Assembly (NCBI RefSeq): GCF_002917105.1
Contig: NZ_PQFZ01000004.1
Span: 124,001 to 188,000 of the forward strand
Length of the DNA stretch: 64,000 nucleotides
Source: Allobosea psychrotolerans
Lineage (GTDB): Bacteria > Pseudomonadota > Alphaproteobacteria > Rhizobiales > Beijerinckiaceae
Direction of reading: 5' to 3'
Shown here: piece by piece, positions 41,910 to 50,711 of the stretch
How positions within the stretch are numbered: the stretch's first letter is position 1
Layout: each line of letters begins with the position of its first letter
Translations under genes and position numbers: made by a program
Notes under the pieces: model-generated
What the model was told of the DNA's origin: nothing
The model's database searches: none
What the model saw: only the letters and a program-made list of their open reading frames with translations

Positions 41910-42932
41910 GTGATTGAGCGAGACATCTGGCATGGCGGCGATCTCGCCCAGGCGCGGGCGCTGTTTACGGATGCGCCCGAGCCCTGGATCGATCTCTCCA
42001 CCGGGATCAATCCCATCTCGTATCCGCTACCGCCGCTGCCGCAAAGCCTGTGGCAGCGCTTGCCGGGCGCCGATGACGAGGCGGCGCTGCTGGCTGCGGC
42101 GCGCGCGGCCTATCGCGTGCCCGAAAGCGCGGATATCGTCGCGGCACCCGGTACGCAGATCCTGATCGATCTGCTGCCGCGGCTCGCCGGCGCCGGCGCC
42201 GGTCCGGTCGCGGTGCTGGGGCCGACCTATGCCGAGCATGCCCAGGCCTGGGCCAAGGCCGGAGCGGATGTGCGTCCCGTCGCGGATCTGGACCAGGCGA
42301 GCGAGGCGCGGACGATCGTTCTGGTCAATCCGAATAATCCCGATGGTCGGGTCGTATCGCGGCAACGGCTCATGATTGTCGCGGCGCAACGCGCCGCGCG
42401 CGGCGGCCTGCTCGTCGTCGACGAGGCTTTCGCCGATTTCACGCCGGAGGTCAGCATCCTGCCCGAGCTGCCGCCCGCGACATTGGTGCTGCGCTCCTTT
42501 GGCAAGAGCTATGGCCTTGCCGGCTTGCGGCTCGGCTTCGCCATTGGCGAGCCGCCCTTGATCCGGGCCCTGCGCACGGCGATGGGGCCTTGGGCGGTGG
42601 CCGGGCCGGCGCTGCATGTCGGGGCGACGGCGCTGGCCGATTCCCCCTGGCTCGCGCAAGCGGGAGCCGCTCGCGCAGCCGATGCCGCCCGGCTCGATGC
42701 GCTGCTCGCGCCTCATGGCAGGATCGTCGGCGGCACGGCGCTGTTCAGGCTGCTCGAAACCGGCAATGCTCCGGCGCTCTTTGTTCATCTTGGCCGACAT
42801 GGCCTCTATCTGCGCCGCTTCCGGAACGATGCGCGCTGGCTGCGCTTCGGCCTGCCGGGGCAGGCTTCGGAATGGGCCAGGCTCGAGGCGGCACTGACGG
42901 ACTTTGCGAGCTCCGGCCCCGGTCCAGCGTGA
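41910..42932 (+). CDS. cobC: L-threonine-O-3-phosphate decarboxylase (CobC/CobD-type aminotransferase fold)
   Basis: A 340-residue PLP enzyme of the histidinol-phosphate aminotransferase fold that makes aminopropanol phosphate for the nucleotide loop. The GTG start at 41910 has GGGACGGG upstream and gives the usual family N-terminus IERDIWHGGDLAQARALF. WIDLSTGINPISYPLPPLP (26-44), LVNPNNPDGRVV (138-149), DEAFADFTPE (171-180) and the PLP Lys199 in RSFGKSYGLAGLRLG are visible. Divergent from cobD with 17 bp between starts, so the two promoters must reach into each other's coding sequence or overlap. Confidence 0.93.
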   Translation: MIERDIWHGGDLAQARALFTDAPEPWIDLSTGINPISYPLPPLPQSLWQRLPGADDEAALLAAARAAYRVPESADIVAAPGTQILIDLLPRLAGAGAGPVAVLGPTYAEHAQAWAKAGADVRPVADLDQASEARTIVLVNPNNPDGRVVSRQRLMIVAAQRAARGGLLVVDEAFADFTPEVSILPELPPATLVLRSFGKSYGLAGLRLGFAIGEPPLIRALRTAMGPWAVAGPALHVGATALADSPWLAQAGAARAADAARLDALLAPHGRIVGGTALFRLLETGNAPALFVHLGRHGLYLRRFRNDARWLRFGLPGQASEWARLEAALTDFASSGPGPA

Positions 42933-43034
42933 AGCTTGCATGCGCTGACCGCCGGGACAGCGCGCCGCTCTCCCGATAACCTGACCATGCCCAATAACCT
43001 GACCATGCCTTATGACTGTCGAGGAACGAGACGC

Positions 43035-44006
43035 ATGCCTTTGCTGCCGCCTGACAATGAGCTGACGATCGGCTTTTCCCATGCCGCCTATCAATTGCAG
43101 GCCGAGTTCGCGACGCGTGGCCACGCCGCCCGGAGCTTTTCGGCCAACTCGCTCGACGAGCTCAAGGCGCGCTCTGCCGAGGCCGATATCCTCGTCGTCT
43201 CCGGCCTCTGGCGCAACGAACTGATCGCCACCTCGCCCAAGCTGCGCTTCATCCAGTCGGTCAGCGCCGGCACCGACCAGTTCGACAAGCCGGCCCTGGC
43301 CGCCGCCGGCATTAGGCTTGCCAGCGCGCAAGGCGTGAATGAGCGGGCCGTCGCCGAGCACGCCATGGCGCTGGTCCTGGCCCTGACCCGCCAGATCCAT
43401 CTCGCCCGCGACAATCAGACGGCCAAGCATTGGCGCCCGATGATCGGCGACCGCGCCAGGCGCGAAGACGAGCTCGGCGGCAAGACCATGGTCATCGTCG
43501 GGCTCGGCCGCATCGGCCTGCGCCTGGCCGCGCTCGCCTCGGCTTTCGGCATCCGCGTCATCGGCGTGCGCCGCCAGCCGGAGCCGCAGCCGCATATCGA
43601 GGCGATCGTCCGGCCCGACCAGTTGCACGAGGTCATGGCGCAGGCCGACATCGTCGCGCTGACCTGCCCGCTGACGCCCGAGACGGAAGGGCTGATCGGC
43701 GTCCAGGCGCTCGCCGTGATGAAGCCCTCGGCCGTCCTCATCAATGTCGCACGCGGGAAGGTCGTCGACGAGGTCGCGCTGCTTGCCGCCCTGACCGAGG
43801 GCCGCCTGGCCGGCGCCGGGCTCGACTGCTTCCATGACGAGCCGCTGCCGCCATCCTCGCCTTTCTGGGGCCTGCCGCAGGTCGTCATCACGCCCCATAG
43901 CGCCGGCGAGACGCGGGCCTATGAGGGCAATGTCGTCGATACCCTGCTCGACAATCTCGGCCGGCTGGCGCGCGGCGAGACGACGCTGCGCAACCAGATC
44001 GTCTGA
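43035..44006 (+). CDS. D-2-hydroxyacid dehydrogenase (NAD(P)-dependent)
   Basis: A 323-residue dehydrogenase. The ATG at 43035 has GAGGA upstream. The Rossmann motif is VIVGLGRIGLRLAALASAFG (about 156-175), preceded by VNERAVAEHAMALVLALTRQ. Catalytic residues are the Arg in INVARGKVVD (about 240), the Glu in LDCFHDEPLPP (about 263), and the His in VITPHSAGETR (about 287). It most resembles the glyoxylate/hydroxypyruvate reductase and phosphoglycerate dehydrogenase-like group. The substrate is unknown. An 18-nt tandem duplication with two in-frame ATGs lies upstream at 42976-43009, so longer starts are formally possible. Confidence 0.88.
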   Translation: MPLLPPDNELTIGFSHAAYQLQAEFATRGHAARSFSANSLDELKARSAEADILVVSGLWRNELIATSPKLRFIQSVSAGTDQFDKPALAAAGIRLASAQGVNERAVAEHAMALVLALTRQIHLARDNQTAKHWRPMIGDRARREDELGGKTMVIVGLGRIGLRLAALASAFGIRVIGVRRQPEPQPHIEAIVRPDQLHEVMAQADIVALTCPLTPETEGLIGVQALAVMKPSAVLINVARGKVVDEVALLAALTEGRLAGAGLDCFHDEPLPPSSPFWGLPQVVITPHSAGETRAYEGNVVDTLLDNLGRLARGETTLRNQIV

Positions 44007-44186
44007 ACGCGCCGCCGCTGCTGGCTCGCTCCGGCATGTCGAAGCGACGGCATGCCGGGCGTTCGATTCCAGGGCCGTCGCGCGGCACGGCGACGAATGT
44101 CGATCCCCAGCCTGTGAATGGCTGTCCATTGCCGTAGAGTAAGATTGCCTTAGGTTGCCGCCCGGGGATTTGGGGGCGACGCTTTC

Positions 44187-47100
44187 GTGGGTTCGATAGG
44201 CCAAGGGCGCGGCGCGTATCGCCGCCGCTTCGTCATGCTGGCTTTGCTGGCGGGCACGTCGCTGGGCTCGGCGTTGCTTTGTGCGGGCTCGGCCCACGCG
44301 CAGGACGCGACCTGGCAGCTCAATCCCGGCTCAGGCAATTTCAACGCCGGCGCGAACTGGACGCCGGCGACGGTTCCGATCGGCACGGCGTTCTTCGATG
44401 CCACGAGCCAGTCCGCGATCACAATCGGTGCGGATGCGACGCTCGGGGGCTTTACCTTCAACGCTAGCGCGCCGGCCTACACGATCACGATCGACCCTGC
44501 CGCCAGCGTCACCTTCACCGGAGCGGGCATCGTCAACAATTCCGGCCAGGCGCAGACCCTGGTCAATCGGAGTTTCCTGACTTTCACCAACAACAGCGCG
44601 GCCGGTAACGCAACGATCATCAACAACGGCACCGTTCAAGTCTTAGGCAGTAGCACGGCCGACAACGCCACGATCACCAATAACAGCAACCTTCAGTTCT
44701 CCGACAGTAGTACGGCCGGCAGCGCCAGGATCACCAACAACAACAGCCTTCAGTTCTTCAACAGTAGCACGGCCGGCACCGCCGCCATCGTGACGAATAT
44801 CGGCGCGATGACCGATTTCTCGGGTAGCACCGGCCCGCTCGGCGATAATCGCCTGAGTGCCGGCTCGATCGCCGGAACGGGCTCCTATAATCTCGGCGCC
44901 AACGAGCTCACGGTCGGCGGCGACGGCACCTCGACCACTGTCAGCGGCACCATCAGCGGCGTCGGCGGCTCGCTGGTCAAGACCGGTGCGGGCACGCTGA
45001 TGCTGACCAGTCTCGACAACTCATATGATGGCGGCACGACGATCAATCAGGGCTGGATCTCGATCAGTCATAACGCCCAACTCGGCGATGTCGCCGGCGG
45101 GCTGACCTTTAATGGCGGTGGCCTCGTCATCACCGTCACTATGAACTCGGCGCGCACCGTTACATTCAATGCCGGCGGCGGTACAATCGACACCAACGGC
45201 AATGGTCTCACGCTGACCGGCGACCTTGTCGGCAGCGGTGGCTTGACCAAGACGGGGCTCGGCGACCTCAGCCTTTCCGGCAACAACACCTATTCCGGTG
45301 CGACCAGCGTCATGCAGGGTCGGCTCATCGCCAATTCCGGCACGGCGTTCTCGGCGAGCTCCGATTACAGCGCGGCTGCCGGCGCGACGATCGAGGTCAC
45401 GGATGTGCCCGGGCTCACGGCCACGATCGGCTCGCTGTCGGGGGCGGGCAAGGTCGTCATCGGCGATGGCGCCACCTTGTCGATCGGCTCCAACGCCGTC
45501 GCGACCGTCTTCTCCGGCAATATTTCCGGCAAGGGCTCGCTCTCTATGGACGGGCCGGGAATGCTCACCCTGACCGGGACGAGCAGCATCGAAGGGCTCC
45601 TGCTTCTGTGCGGCTGCTCGAACCCGACGCTCGACATCAGCGGCGGCTCGCTCAGCGTCGGCAATCCGGCCGGCGGAGGCGGCGGCATCGTGGTGCTGGG
45701 CGGGCTGTTGCGCGTCAGCAATGGCGGCACCTTGAACATGGTGGATCCGGCCGGCTTCCTGATCGTCCAAGCGGCGATGGAGGTCTCGGGCGCGGGCTCG
45801 ACCGTGACTGTCGAAGGCCTCACGGTTGTCGCCAGCCTCACGCCCGCAACGCTGACGATCAGCGGCGGCGCGGTGATGAACAGCAAGGGCGGCGCGGGCA
45901 TCGAGGGAGACATTATCGCGCCGGTCGTGACGGTGACGGGTCCTGGGTCGACCTGGAACGTCGATAACGGCTTGTTCGTCGGCAACTTCAGCTTCGGCGG
46001 CTCCGGTCGTCTCGTTATTTCCGCGGGCGGTGTCGTGAACGCGACTGGCTTCGTCCAGATCAGTTCGGATCCCGATCCCAGCCTGGGCTTTCCCACCGCG
46101 AGCGTCCTGGTGACAGGGGCAGGCTCGGTCCTGAACGCGACGAACGGCCTGGTCATCGGCTCTCCCGGCTGCGGCTGCGGTGGCGACTATGCCGGCGTGC
46201 TCACGGTTGCGGATGGCGGGTTGGTTAAGGCCGCGGCCGGCATTGAGATCAGCGCCTTGGGCGTGCTCAATCTCGGCAATGGCGGCCTGGCGGGCGCCAT
46301 CGACACGCCTTTCATCCAGAATGACGGCGCCATCGTCGCGAATTTCACCGACAGCGCCACCTTCGCCGCCAACATCTCCGGGGTGGGGACGCTGACCAAG
46401 CAGGGCTCCGGCAAGCTGATCCTGACCGGGACCAACAGCTATACCGGCCCGACCTCGGTGCTCGGCGGGCTCCTTGTCGTCAATGGCTCGCTGACTGGCT
46501 CCGCCATCACCGTGTCGGGCGGCGCGCTTGGCGGCTCCGGCACGGTCGGCAGCGTCGTCATCGCCAACGGGGGCACGGTCGCGCCGGGCAATTCCATCGG
46601 CACGCTCAACGTTGCCGGGAATGTCGCCTTCGCGGCCGGCTCGACCTATCAGGTCGAGCTCAATGCGGCCGGCGCATCCGACCTGGTCGCGGCGACGGGA
46701 ACCGCGACCTTGTCGGGCGGCCAGGTCCAGCTTCTGGCGGCGCCGGGTAGTTACGGTCTCTCGACCCGCTATGTCATCCTGACCGCACAGGGCGGTGTCA
46801 GCGGGCAGTTTTCCGGCGTGACCTCGAATTTCGCCTTCCTGACGCCGACGCTGAGTTACGACGCGAGGGAGGTGGCGCTGACGCTGGCGCGCAATGCGGT
46901 CACCTTTTCGGACGCGGCTGTGACGCGCAACCAGGCGAGCGCCGGCCGCGCTGCCGAAGCGCTGGGGACGGGCAATCGCGTCTATGACGCGTTGGTGTCA
47001 TCGACGCTGGCGGAAGCACGAGCAGGTTTCGACGCGCTGTCGGGCGAGGCGCATGCGCAGGCCGTATCGGTCGCGATCGAGACCAGCCATCTCGTGCGCG

Positions 47101-48056
47101 ACGCCATCATGAACCGCCTGCGCGCGCCGTACTCGTCGTCTCCGTCCGGCACGGTGACCGGCGCCTTCTCGGCCGATGCGCCGGGCCGGCCGCGCATGGC
47201 GGCATTGCCAGCACCCGGCTTCGAGACGCGACGCTTCCAGCTCTGGGGCGAGGCGATCGGTGCGCAGGGCCGCAGCAATAGCGACGGCAATGCGGCCTCG
47301 CTCGACCGGCGCGGCGGCGGCATGCTGTTTGGCGCGGAGCTCGATTCCGGCGGCGAGACGCCCTGGCGCGTTGGCGTCGCCGGCGGCTTCACCCGCACCC
47401 GTTTCGATATCGACCAGCGCCGTTCGGACGGCACGCAGGACGCCGTCCATGCCGCGCTGTATGGCGGGGCGCGTCTTGGCGCTGTCAATCTGCGCGCCGG
47501 CGCCGCCTATGCCTGGAACCAGACCAACCTGACGCGCTTCGTCGGGCTGAGCGGCTTTTCCGATGTGCTGCATTTCGACGGCCAGGGGGCAATGGCCCAG
47601 GCTTTCGTCGAGGTCGGCTATGCCTTGCCGCTTGGCTCCGTCGCCTTCGAGCCCTTCGTCCAGATCGCCGCCGTGAGCGTGCATTCGGATTCCGGCGTGG
47701 AGCAGGGCGGGGCGGCCGCCTTACGCTTGAATGGCCGCGACCAGAATCTCGGCTTCTCCATAGTGGGCCTGCGCGCGGAAACGCAGCTTGGCGCGACGCC
47801 GCTCTTCGCCCGCGCTATGCTGGGCTGGCGTCACGCCTTCGGGGAGACGACGCCCACCGCCATGCTGGCCTTCGCTGGAACTGCTAGCCCCTTCCGGGTC
47901 TACGCCGCGCCGGTGGCCCGCGACGCGATGGTTGCGGAGGTCGGATTGTCCTGGCGTGTTGCCGGCAATGTCGCGCTGGGTCTCGGCTACAATGCCGCCT
48001 TGGGCAATGGCGCGGGCGACCATGCGCTGCGGGGCCGGATCGACGTGACGTTCTGA
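44187..48056 (+). CDS. Autotransporter (type V secretion) outer membrane protein
   Basis: A 1289-residue protein. A signal peptide (RRR n-region, LALLAGTSLGSALLCAGSAHA) ends near residue 38. The passenger is beta-helical, with four 19-residue tandem repeats (136-211), PATR-type repeats (LVKTGAGTLMLTSLDNSYDGGT, LTKTGLGDLSLSGNNTYSGAT, LTKQGSGKLILTGTNSYTGPT) and VTGPGSTWN/VTGAGSVLN stretches. The C-terminal ~270 residues form the beta-barrel (from RRFQLWGEAIGAQGRSN) and end in the classic RGRIDVTF with terminal Phe. The GTG start at 44187 is used; the ATG at 44235 is an alternative. It is probably a surface adhesin; no protease or lipase motif is seen. Confidence 0.92.
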   Translation: MGSIGQGRGAYRRRFVMLALLAGTSLGSALLCAGSAHAQDATWQLNPGSGNFNAGANWTPATVPIGTAFFDATSQSAITIGADATLGGFTFNASAPAYTITIDPAASVTFTGAGIVNNSGQAQTLVNRSFLTFTNNSAAGNATIINNGTVQVLGSSTADNATITNNSNLQFSDSSTAGSARITNNNSLQFFNSSTAGTAAIVTNIGAMTDFSGSTGPLGDNRLSAGSIAGTGSYNLGANELTVGGDGTSTTVSGTISGVGGSLVKTGAGTLMLTSLDNSYDGGTTINQGWISISHNAQLGDVAGGLTFNGGGLVITVTMNSARTVTFNAGGGTIDTNGNGLTLTGDLVGSGGLTKTGLGDLSLSGNNTYSGATSVMQGRLIANSGTAFSASSDYSAAAGATIEVTDVPGLTATIGSLSGAGKVVIGDGATLSIGSNAVATVFSGNISGKGSLSMDGPGMLTLTGTSSIEGLLLLCGCSNPTLDISGGSLSVGNPAGGGGGIVVLGGLLRVSNGGTLNMVDPAGFLIVQAAMEVSGAGSTVTVEGLTVVASLTPATLTISGGAVMNSKGGAGIEGDIIAPVVTVTGPGSTWNVDNGLFVGNFSFGGSGRLVISAGGVVNATGFVQISSDPDPSLGFPTASVLVTGAGSVLNATNGLVIGSPGCGCGGDYAGVLTVADGGLVKAAAGIEISALGVLNLGNGGLAGAIDTPFIQNDGAIVANFTDSATFAANISGVGTLTKQGSGKLILTGTNSYTGPTSVLGGLLVVNGSLTGSAITVSGGALGGSGTVGSVVIANGGTVAPGNSIGTLNVAGNVAFAAGSTYQVELNAAGASDLVAATGTATLSGGQVQLLAAPGSYGLSTRYVILTAQGGVSGQFSGVTSNFAFLTPTLSYDAREVALTLARNAVTFSDAAVTRNQASAGRAAEALGTGNRVYDALVSSTLAEARAGFDALSGEAHAQAVSVAIETSHLVRDAIMNRLRAPYSSSPSGTVTGAFSADAPGRPRMAALPAPGFETRRFQLWGEAIGAQGRSNSDGNAASLDRRGGGMLFGAELDSGGETPWRVGVAGGFTRTRFDIDQRRSDGTQDAVHAALYGGARLGAVNLRAGAAYAWNQTNLTRFVGLSGFSDVLHFDGQGAMAQAFVEVGYALPLGSVAFEPFVQIAAVSVHSDSGVEQGGAAALRLNGRDQNLGFSIVGLRAETQLGATPLFARAMLGWRHAFGETTPTAMLAFAGTASPFRVYAAPVARDAMVAEVGLSWRVAGNVALGLGYNAALGNGAGDHALRGRIDVTF
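44592..44819 (+). repeat. 57-nt tandem repeats in the autotransporter passenger
   Basis: Four imperfect copies of a 57-nt (19-codon) unit with the protein pattern SSTAGSARITNNNSLQFFN. Units 2 to 4 are the most alike. Confidence 0.85.
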
Positions 48057-48092
48057 GCCGGAATGGCTTCGAGCCCGTCTGGCCCCAGCCCT

Positions 48093-48200
48093 CATCCTGA
48101 GGAGCCGCGCAGCGGCGTCTCGAAGGATGCTCCAGCTTGCATGGGAGCCTCCTGGAGCATCCTTCGAGACGCCATTCCTCGCGGAATGGCTCCTCAGGAT
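48093..48200. repeat. Long palindromic repeat between convergent genes
   Basis: CATCCTGAGGAGC with GCTCCTCAGGATG at the ends, and GGCGTCTCGAAGGATGCTCC with GGAGCATCCTTCGAGACGCC inside. It can form a long hairpin in either strand and may end both the autotransporter and the membrane protein transcripts. A diverged relative is at 59282-59376. Confidence 0.8.
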
Positions 48201-48229
48201 GTGGGCTCGCGGAGTTTCCAAACAGCCCC

Positions 48230-48739
48230 TCAGGCACGCAAGCCCCGCAACCAGCGCCTGGCCTCGTCGCGGATCCGGATGGCGGATTGGTAGGCCGTGC
48301 TCGCCTTGACCCAGCTGAGCGCCTTGACGCGGACGGTCTCGATCGCCGCCATCAGCCAGGCCAGCCAGCGATAGCTCAGAAGCTTGTCCCGCCCGGCCTG
48401 GTAGATGCGCTCGACGATCAGGAAGCTGGCGAGATAGGCCACGGCGAGGATGACGATGCCGGCCACGACCTGCCCGCGCCCGATCATGATCAGGCCGACG
48501 ATCTTCAAGGGTTCGGCGACCGCGAAGGGGATTGCGAGCAGGGCGAGAATGGCCAATCGCGGCAACCGGGCGATCGCAGCTTCCGCCCGCGCGACGATTC
48601 GCAGCGAGGCGAGCCAGTCCGCCAGCGGCCGGTAGAGCGGTCGCGCGATCTCGTCGAGCAGCACGAGGATCGTCAGCACGCCTCGAGCGATGGCGAGCAG
48701 GATTTTGGCGGGCAGGCTGCGTTCGGGCGGCGATGACAT
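48230..48739 (-). CDS. Small integral membrane protein of unknown function
   Basis: A 169-residue protein; the ATG at 48739 has GGAG 5 nt upstream and is preferred to one 17 codons earlier. Three to four hydrophobic segments are visible (KILLAIARGVLTILVLL, LAILALLAIPFAVAEPLKIVGLIMI, VVAGIVILAVAYLASFLIV). A basic C-terminal tail follows (AYQSAIRIRDEARRWLRGLRA). Such proteins are frequent in rhizobial genomes as hypothetical membrane proteins. No function can be given. It lies behind the GMC oxidoreductase on the opposite-facing flank of the autotransporter. Confidence 0.65.
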   Translation of the reverse strand: MSSPPERSLPAKILLAIARGVLTILVLLDEIARPLYRPLADWLASLRIVARAEAAIARLPRLAILALLAIPFAVAEPLKIVGLIMIGRGQVVAGIVILAVAYLASFLIVERIYQAGRDKLLSYRWLAWLMAAIETVRVKALSWVKASTAYQSAIRIRDEARRWLRGLRA

Positions 48740-48809
48740 GACGGCTCCAGAATGCCGGACCAAGCCGGCAGCAGCCTTCATATCAGGCATGAGCCTTCAT
48801 ATCATGGCG

Positions 48810-50441
48810 TCAGGCTGCTTTTGCATCCTCCAGCAGCATCTGTGAGCCTTTCTCGGCGATCATCATCGTCGGCGCCGCCGTATTGCCCGAGGTGATCGCG
48901 GGCATCACCGAGGCGTCGATCACGCGCAGGCCGCGCACGCCCCGCACCCGCAGGCGCTCGTCGAGCACGGCCATCGGATCCTCGTCGCGACCCATCTTCG
49001 CCGTCCCGACTGGGTGGAAGATCGTGGTGCTGAGCCCTTTCGCCGCTTCCAGCAGCGCATCGTCCGAGGTCGCGGCTGCGCCGGGGCTGTGCTCCTGCGG
49101 CTGGAAGCGCGCCAGCGGCGCTTGCGCCACGATCTTGCGCGCGAGCTTCAGCGCATCGACGGCGACGCGCTTGTCCTCATCGGTGTCGAGATAATTGGGC
49201 GAGATCGCCGGGGCCTCCTCAGGCGTCGGGCTCTTGAGATGGACGCTGCCGCGGCTCGACGGGCGCAAGTTGCAGACGCTGGCGGTGAAGGCCCCGAACG
49301 GGTGCAAGCCATCGCCCCATTTGTCGAGCGAGAGCGGCTGGAAATGGAATTCGAGATTGGCGGTGGCGTAGTCGGGCGAGGATTTGGCGAAGGCGCCGAC
49401 CTGCGAAGGCGCCATGGTCAAGGGGCCGGTGCGCAAGGCCGCATATTCCAGCGCCATCAGCGGCCGGCGCCAGAGCTTGGCATAGTCGGTGTTGAGCGTG
49501 CGCACGCCCTCGACCTTGTAGACCGGGCGGATCTGGAGGTGGTCCTGCAGATTCTCGCCGACGCCCGGCAGGTTCGCGGCCGTGTCGATGCCGAGTGCCT
49601 GCAGGCGCGCGCCGTCGCCGATGCCGGAGCGCTCCAGCAGCGCCGGCGAGCCGAACGAGCCGGCGCTGATCACGACTTCGCCGCGCACCTCGACCCTGAG
49701 CTTCTCCTCGCCATGGCTGAACTCGACTGCGCTCGCCCGGCCATCCTCGATGACGATGCGCTCGACCAGGACGCGCGTCTCCATGCGGAGATTGTCTCGG
49801 ACATCGAGCACCGGCTTGAGGAAAGCGGTAAAGGCGCTCCAGCGCCGGCCGCGCCGCTGGTTGACCTGGAAATAGGCGGAGCCTTCATTGTCGCCGGTGT
49901 TGAAATCGGCGATCTTGGCGATGCCTGCCGCCTCGGCCGCATCGCGCACGGCATCGAGGATGTCCCAGCGCACGCGCGGATTCTCGACCCGCCATTCGCC
50001 ACCGGCCTTGTGGTGCTCGCCCGTCCCCGGCGCGACATGGTCTTCATGTTTCAGGAAATAGGGCAGGACGTCGTCCCAGCCCCAGCCGGCGAGCCCGCGC
50101 TGGCGCCAGCCGTCATAATCGGCCGCCTGGCCGCGCATATAGATCATCGCATTGATCGCCGAGCAGCCGCCGACGACCTTGCCGCGCGGGAAGGGCAAGG
50201 CGCGTCCGCCCAGGCCCGCCTGAGGCTCGGTCTTGAACAGCCAGTCGGCGCGCGGATTGCCGATGGCGTAGAGATAGCCGACCGGGATGTGGAACCAGAT
50301 CCAGTCGTCCTTGCCGCCGGCCTCCAGCACCAGGACCTTCTTGCTCGGATCGGCCGAGAGCCGGTTGGCAACGACGCAGCCGGCCGAGCCCGCCCCGATC
50401 ACGACATAGTCGAAGGTGCCGATGGTCCTGCGAGCCGACAT
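48810..50441 (-). CDS. GMC family FAD-dependent oxidoreductase (choline/alcohol dehydrogenase-like)
   Basis: A 543-residue flavoprotein. The ATG at 50441 puts the dinucleotide motif YVVIGAGSAGCVVANRLS (11-28) at its normal place. The first GMC signature is FPRGKVVGGCSAINAMIYMRG (about 84-104), the second is VVISAGSFGSPALLERSGIG (about 245-264), and the catalytic His is in FHPVGTAKMGRD (about 474). It resembles choline dehydrogenase-like alcohol dehydrogenases with quinone or other acceptors. It has no signal peptide. It is divergent from eutB, with repeats between; a link to amine or amino-alcohol metabolism is possible (inference). Confidence 0.9.
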   Translation of the reverse strand: MSARRTIGTFDYVVIGAGSAGCVVANRLSADPSKKVLVLEAGGKDDWIWFHIPVGYLYAIGNPRADWLFKTEPQAGLGGRALPFPRGKVVGGCSAINAMIYMRGQAADYDGWRQRGLAGWGWDDVLPYFLKHEDHVAPGTGEHHKAGGEWRVENPRVRWDILDAVRDAAEAAGIAKIADFNTGDNEGSAYFQVNQRRGRRWSAFTAFLKPVLDVRDNLRMETRVLVERIVIEDGRASAVEFSHGEEKLRVEVRGEVVISAGSFGSPALLERSGIGDGARLQALGIDTAANLPGVGENLQDHLQIRPVYKVEGVRTLNTDYAKLWRRPLMALEYAALRTGPLTMAPSQVGAFAKSSPDYATANLEFHFQPLSLDKWGDGLHPFGAFTASVCNLRPSSRGSVHLKSPTPEEAPAISPNYLDTDEDKRVAVDALKLARKIVAQAPLARFQPQEHSPGAAATSDDALLEAAKGLSTTIFHPVGTAKMGRDEDPMAVLDERLRVRGVRGLRVIDASVMPAITSGNTAAPTMMIAEKGSQMLLEDAKAA

Positions 50442-50556
50442 GACGTTTCCCAAATCCTGCGGCGGGTAACGTCCCGCTCTCCGGACAAGGAGCGTTAATC
50501 GCGGCGATGGATGGCAGCAATGCTGCATCTGCGTTTGCTCATGCCAATATCCGCAA

Positions 50557-50607
50557 GAGCAGGATGCGAAAAAGTGGGAACCGGCTTTTTCGCATTGATC
50601 CTGCTCT
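50557..50607. repeat. Palindromic repeat (AGCAGGATGCGAAAAAGTGG type)
   Basis: AGAGCAGGATGCGAAAAAG with CTTTTTCGCATTGATCCTGC around the shared GTGGGAACCGG core. A close relative is at 59385-59439. It lies between the GMC and eutB genes. Confidence 0.85.
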
Positions 50608-50632
50608 CGCTCTTTGGTGAGAGACGGATTCA

Positions 50633-50671
50633 GATTTCAGATGGGATCACTCTGTGATTCCATCTGAAATC
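50633..50671. promoter_or_regulatory. Perfect 12-bp inverted repeat upstream of eutB
   Basis: GATTTCAGATGG and CCATCTGAAATC with a 15-nt spacer that itself holds ATCAC/GTGAT. It ends 40 nt before the eutB ATG. It may be a regulator site, an mRNA hairpin or another repeat-family member; only one copy is seen in this window. Confidence 0.45.
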
Positions 50672-50711
50672 ATCCGGCTCTAGCATGTTGCAAGGGATGA
50701 GGGCTGATTTC

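Noticed and set aside
23711..42932. Horizontal acquisition of the whole cob island
   Set aside because: Base composition and codon choice look like the flanks, there are no mobility genes, and the same dispersed repeats occur inside and outside.
42027..44297. A 756-codon minus-strand frame
   Set aside because: It spans cobC, a dehydrogenase and an intergenic region in antisense; low-complexity composition.
50442..50711. Cobalamin riboswitch upstream of the B12-dependent eutB
   Set aside because: No B12 box or conserved core is present; only a dispersed repeat and a simple inverted repeat.
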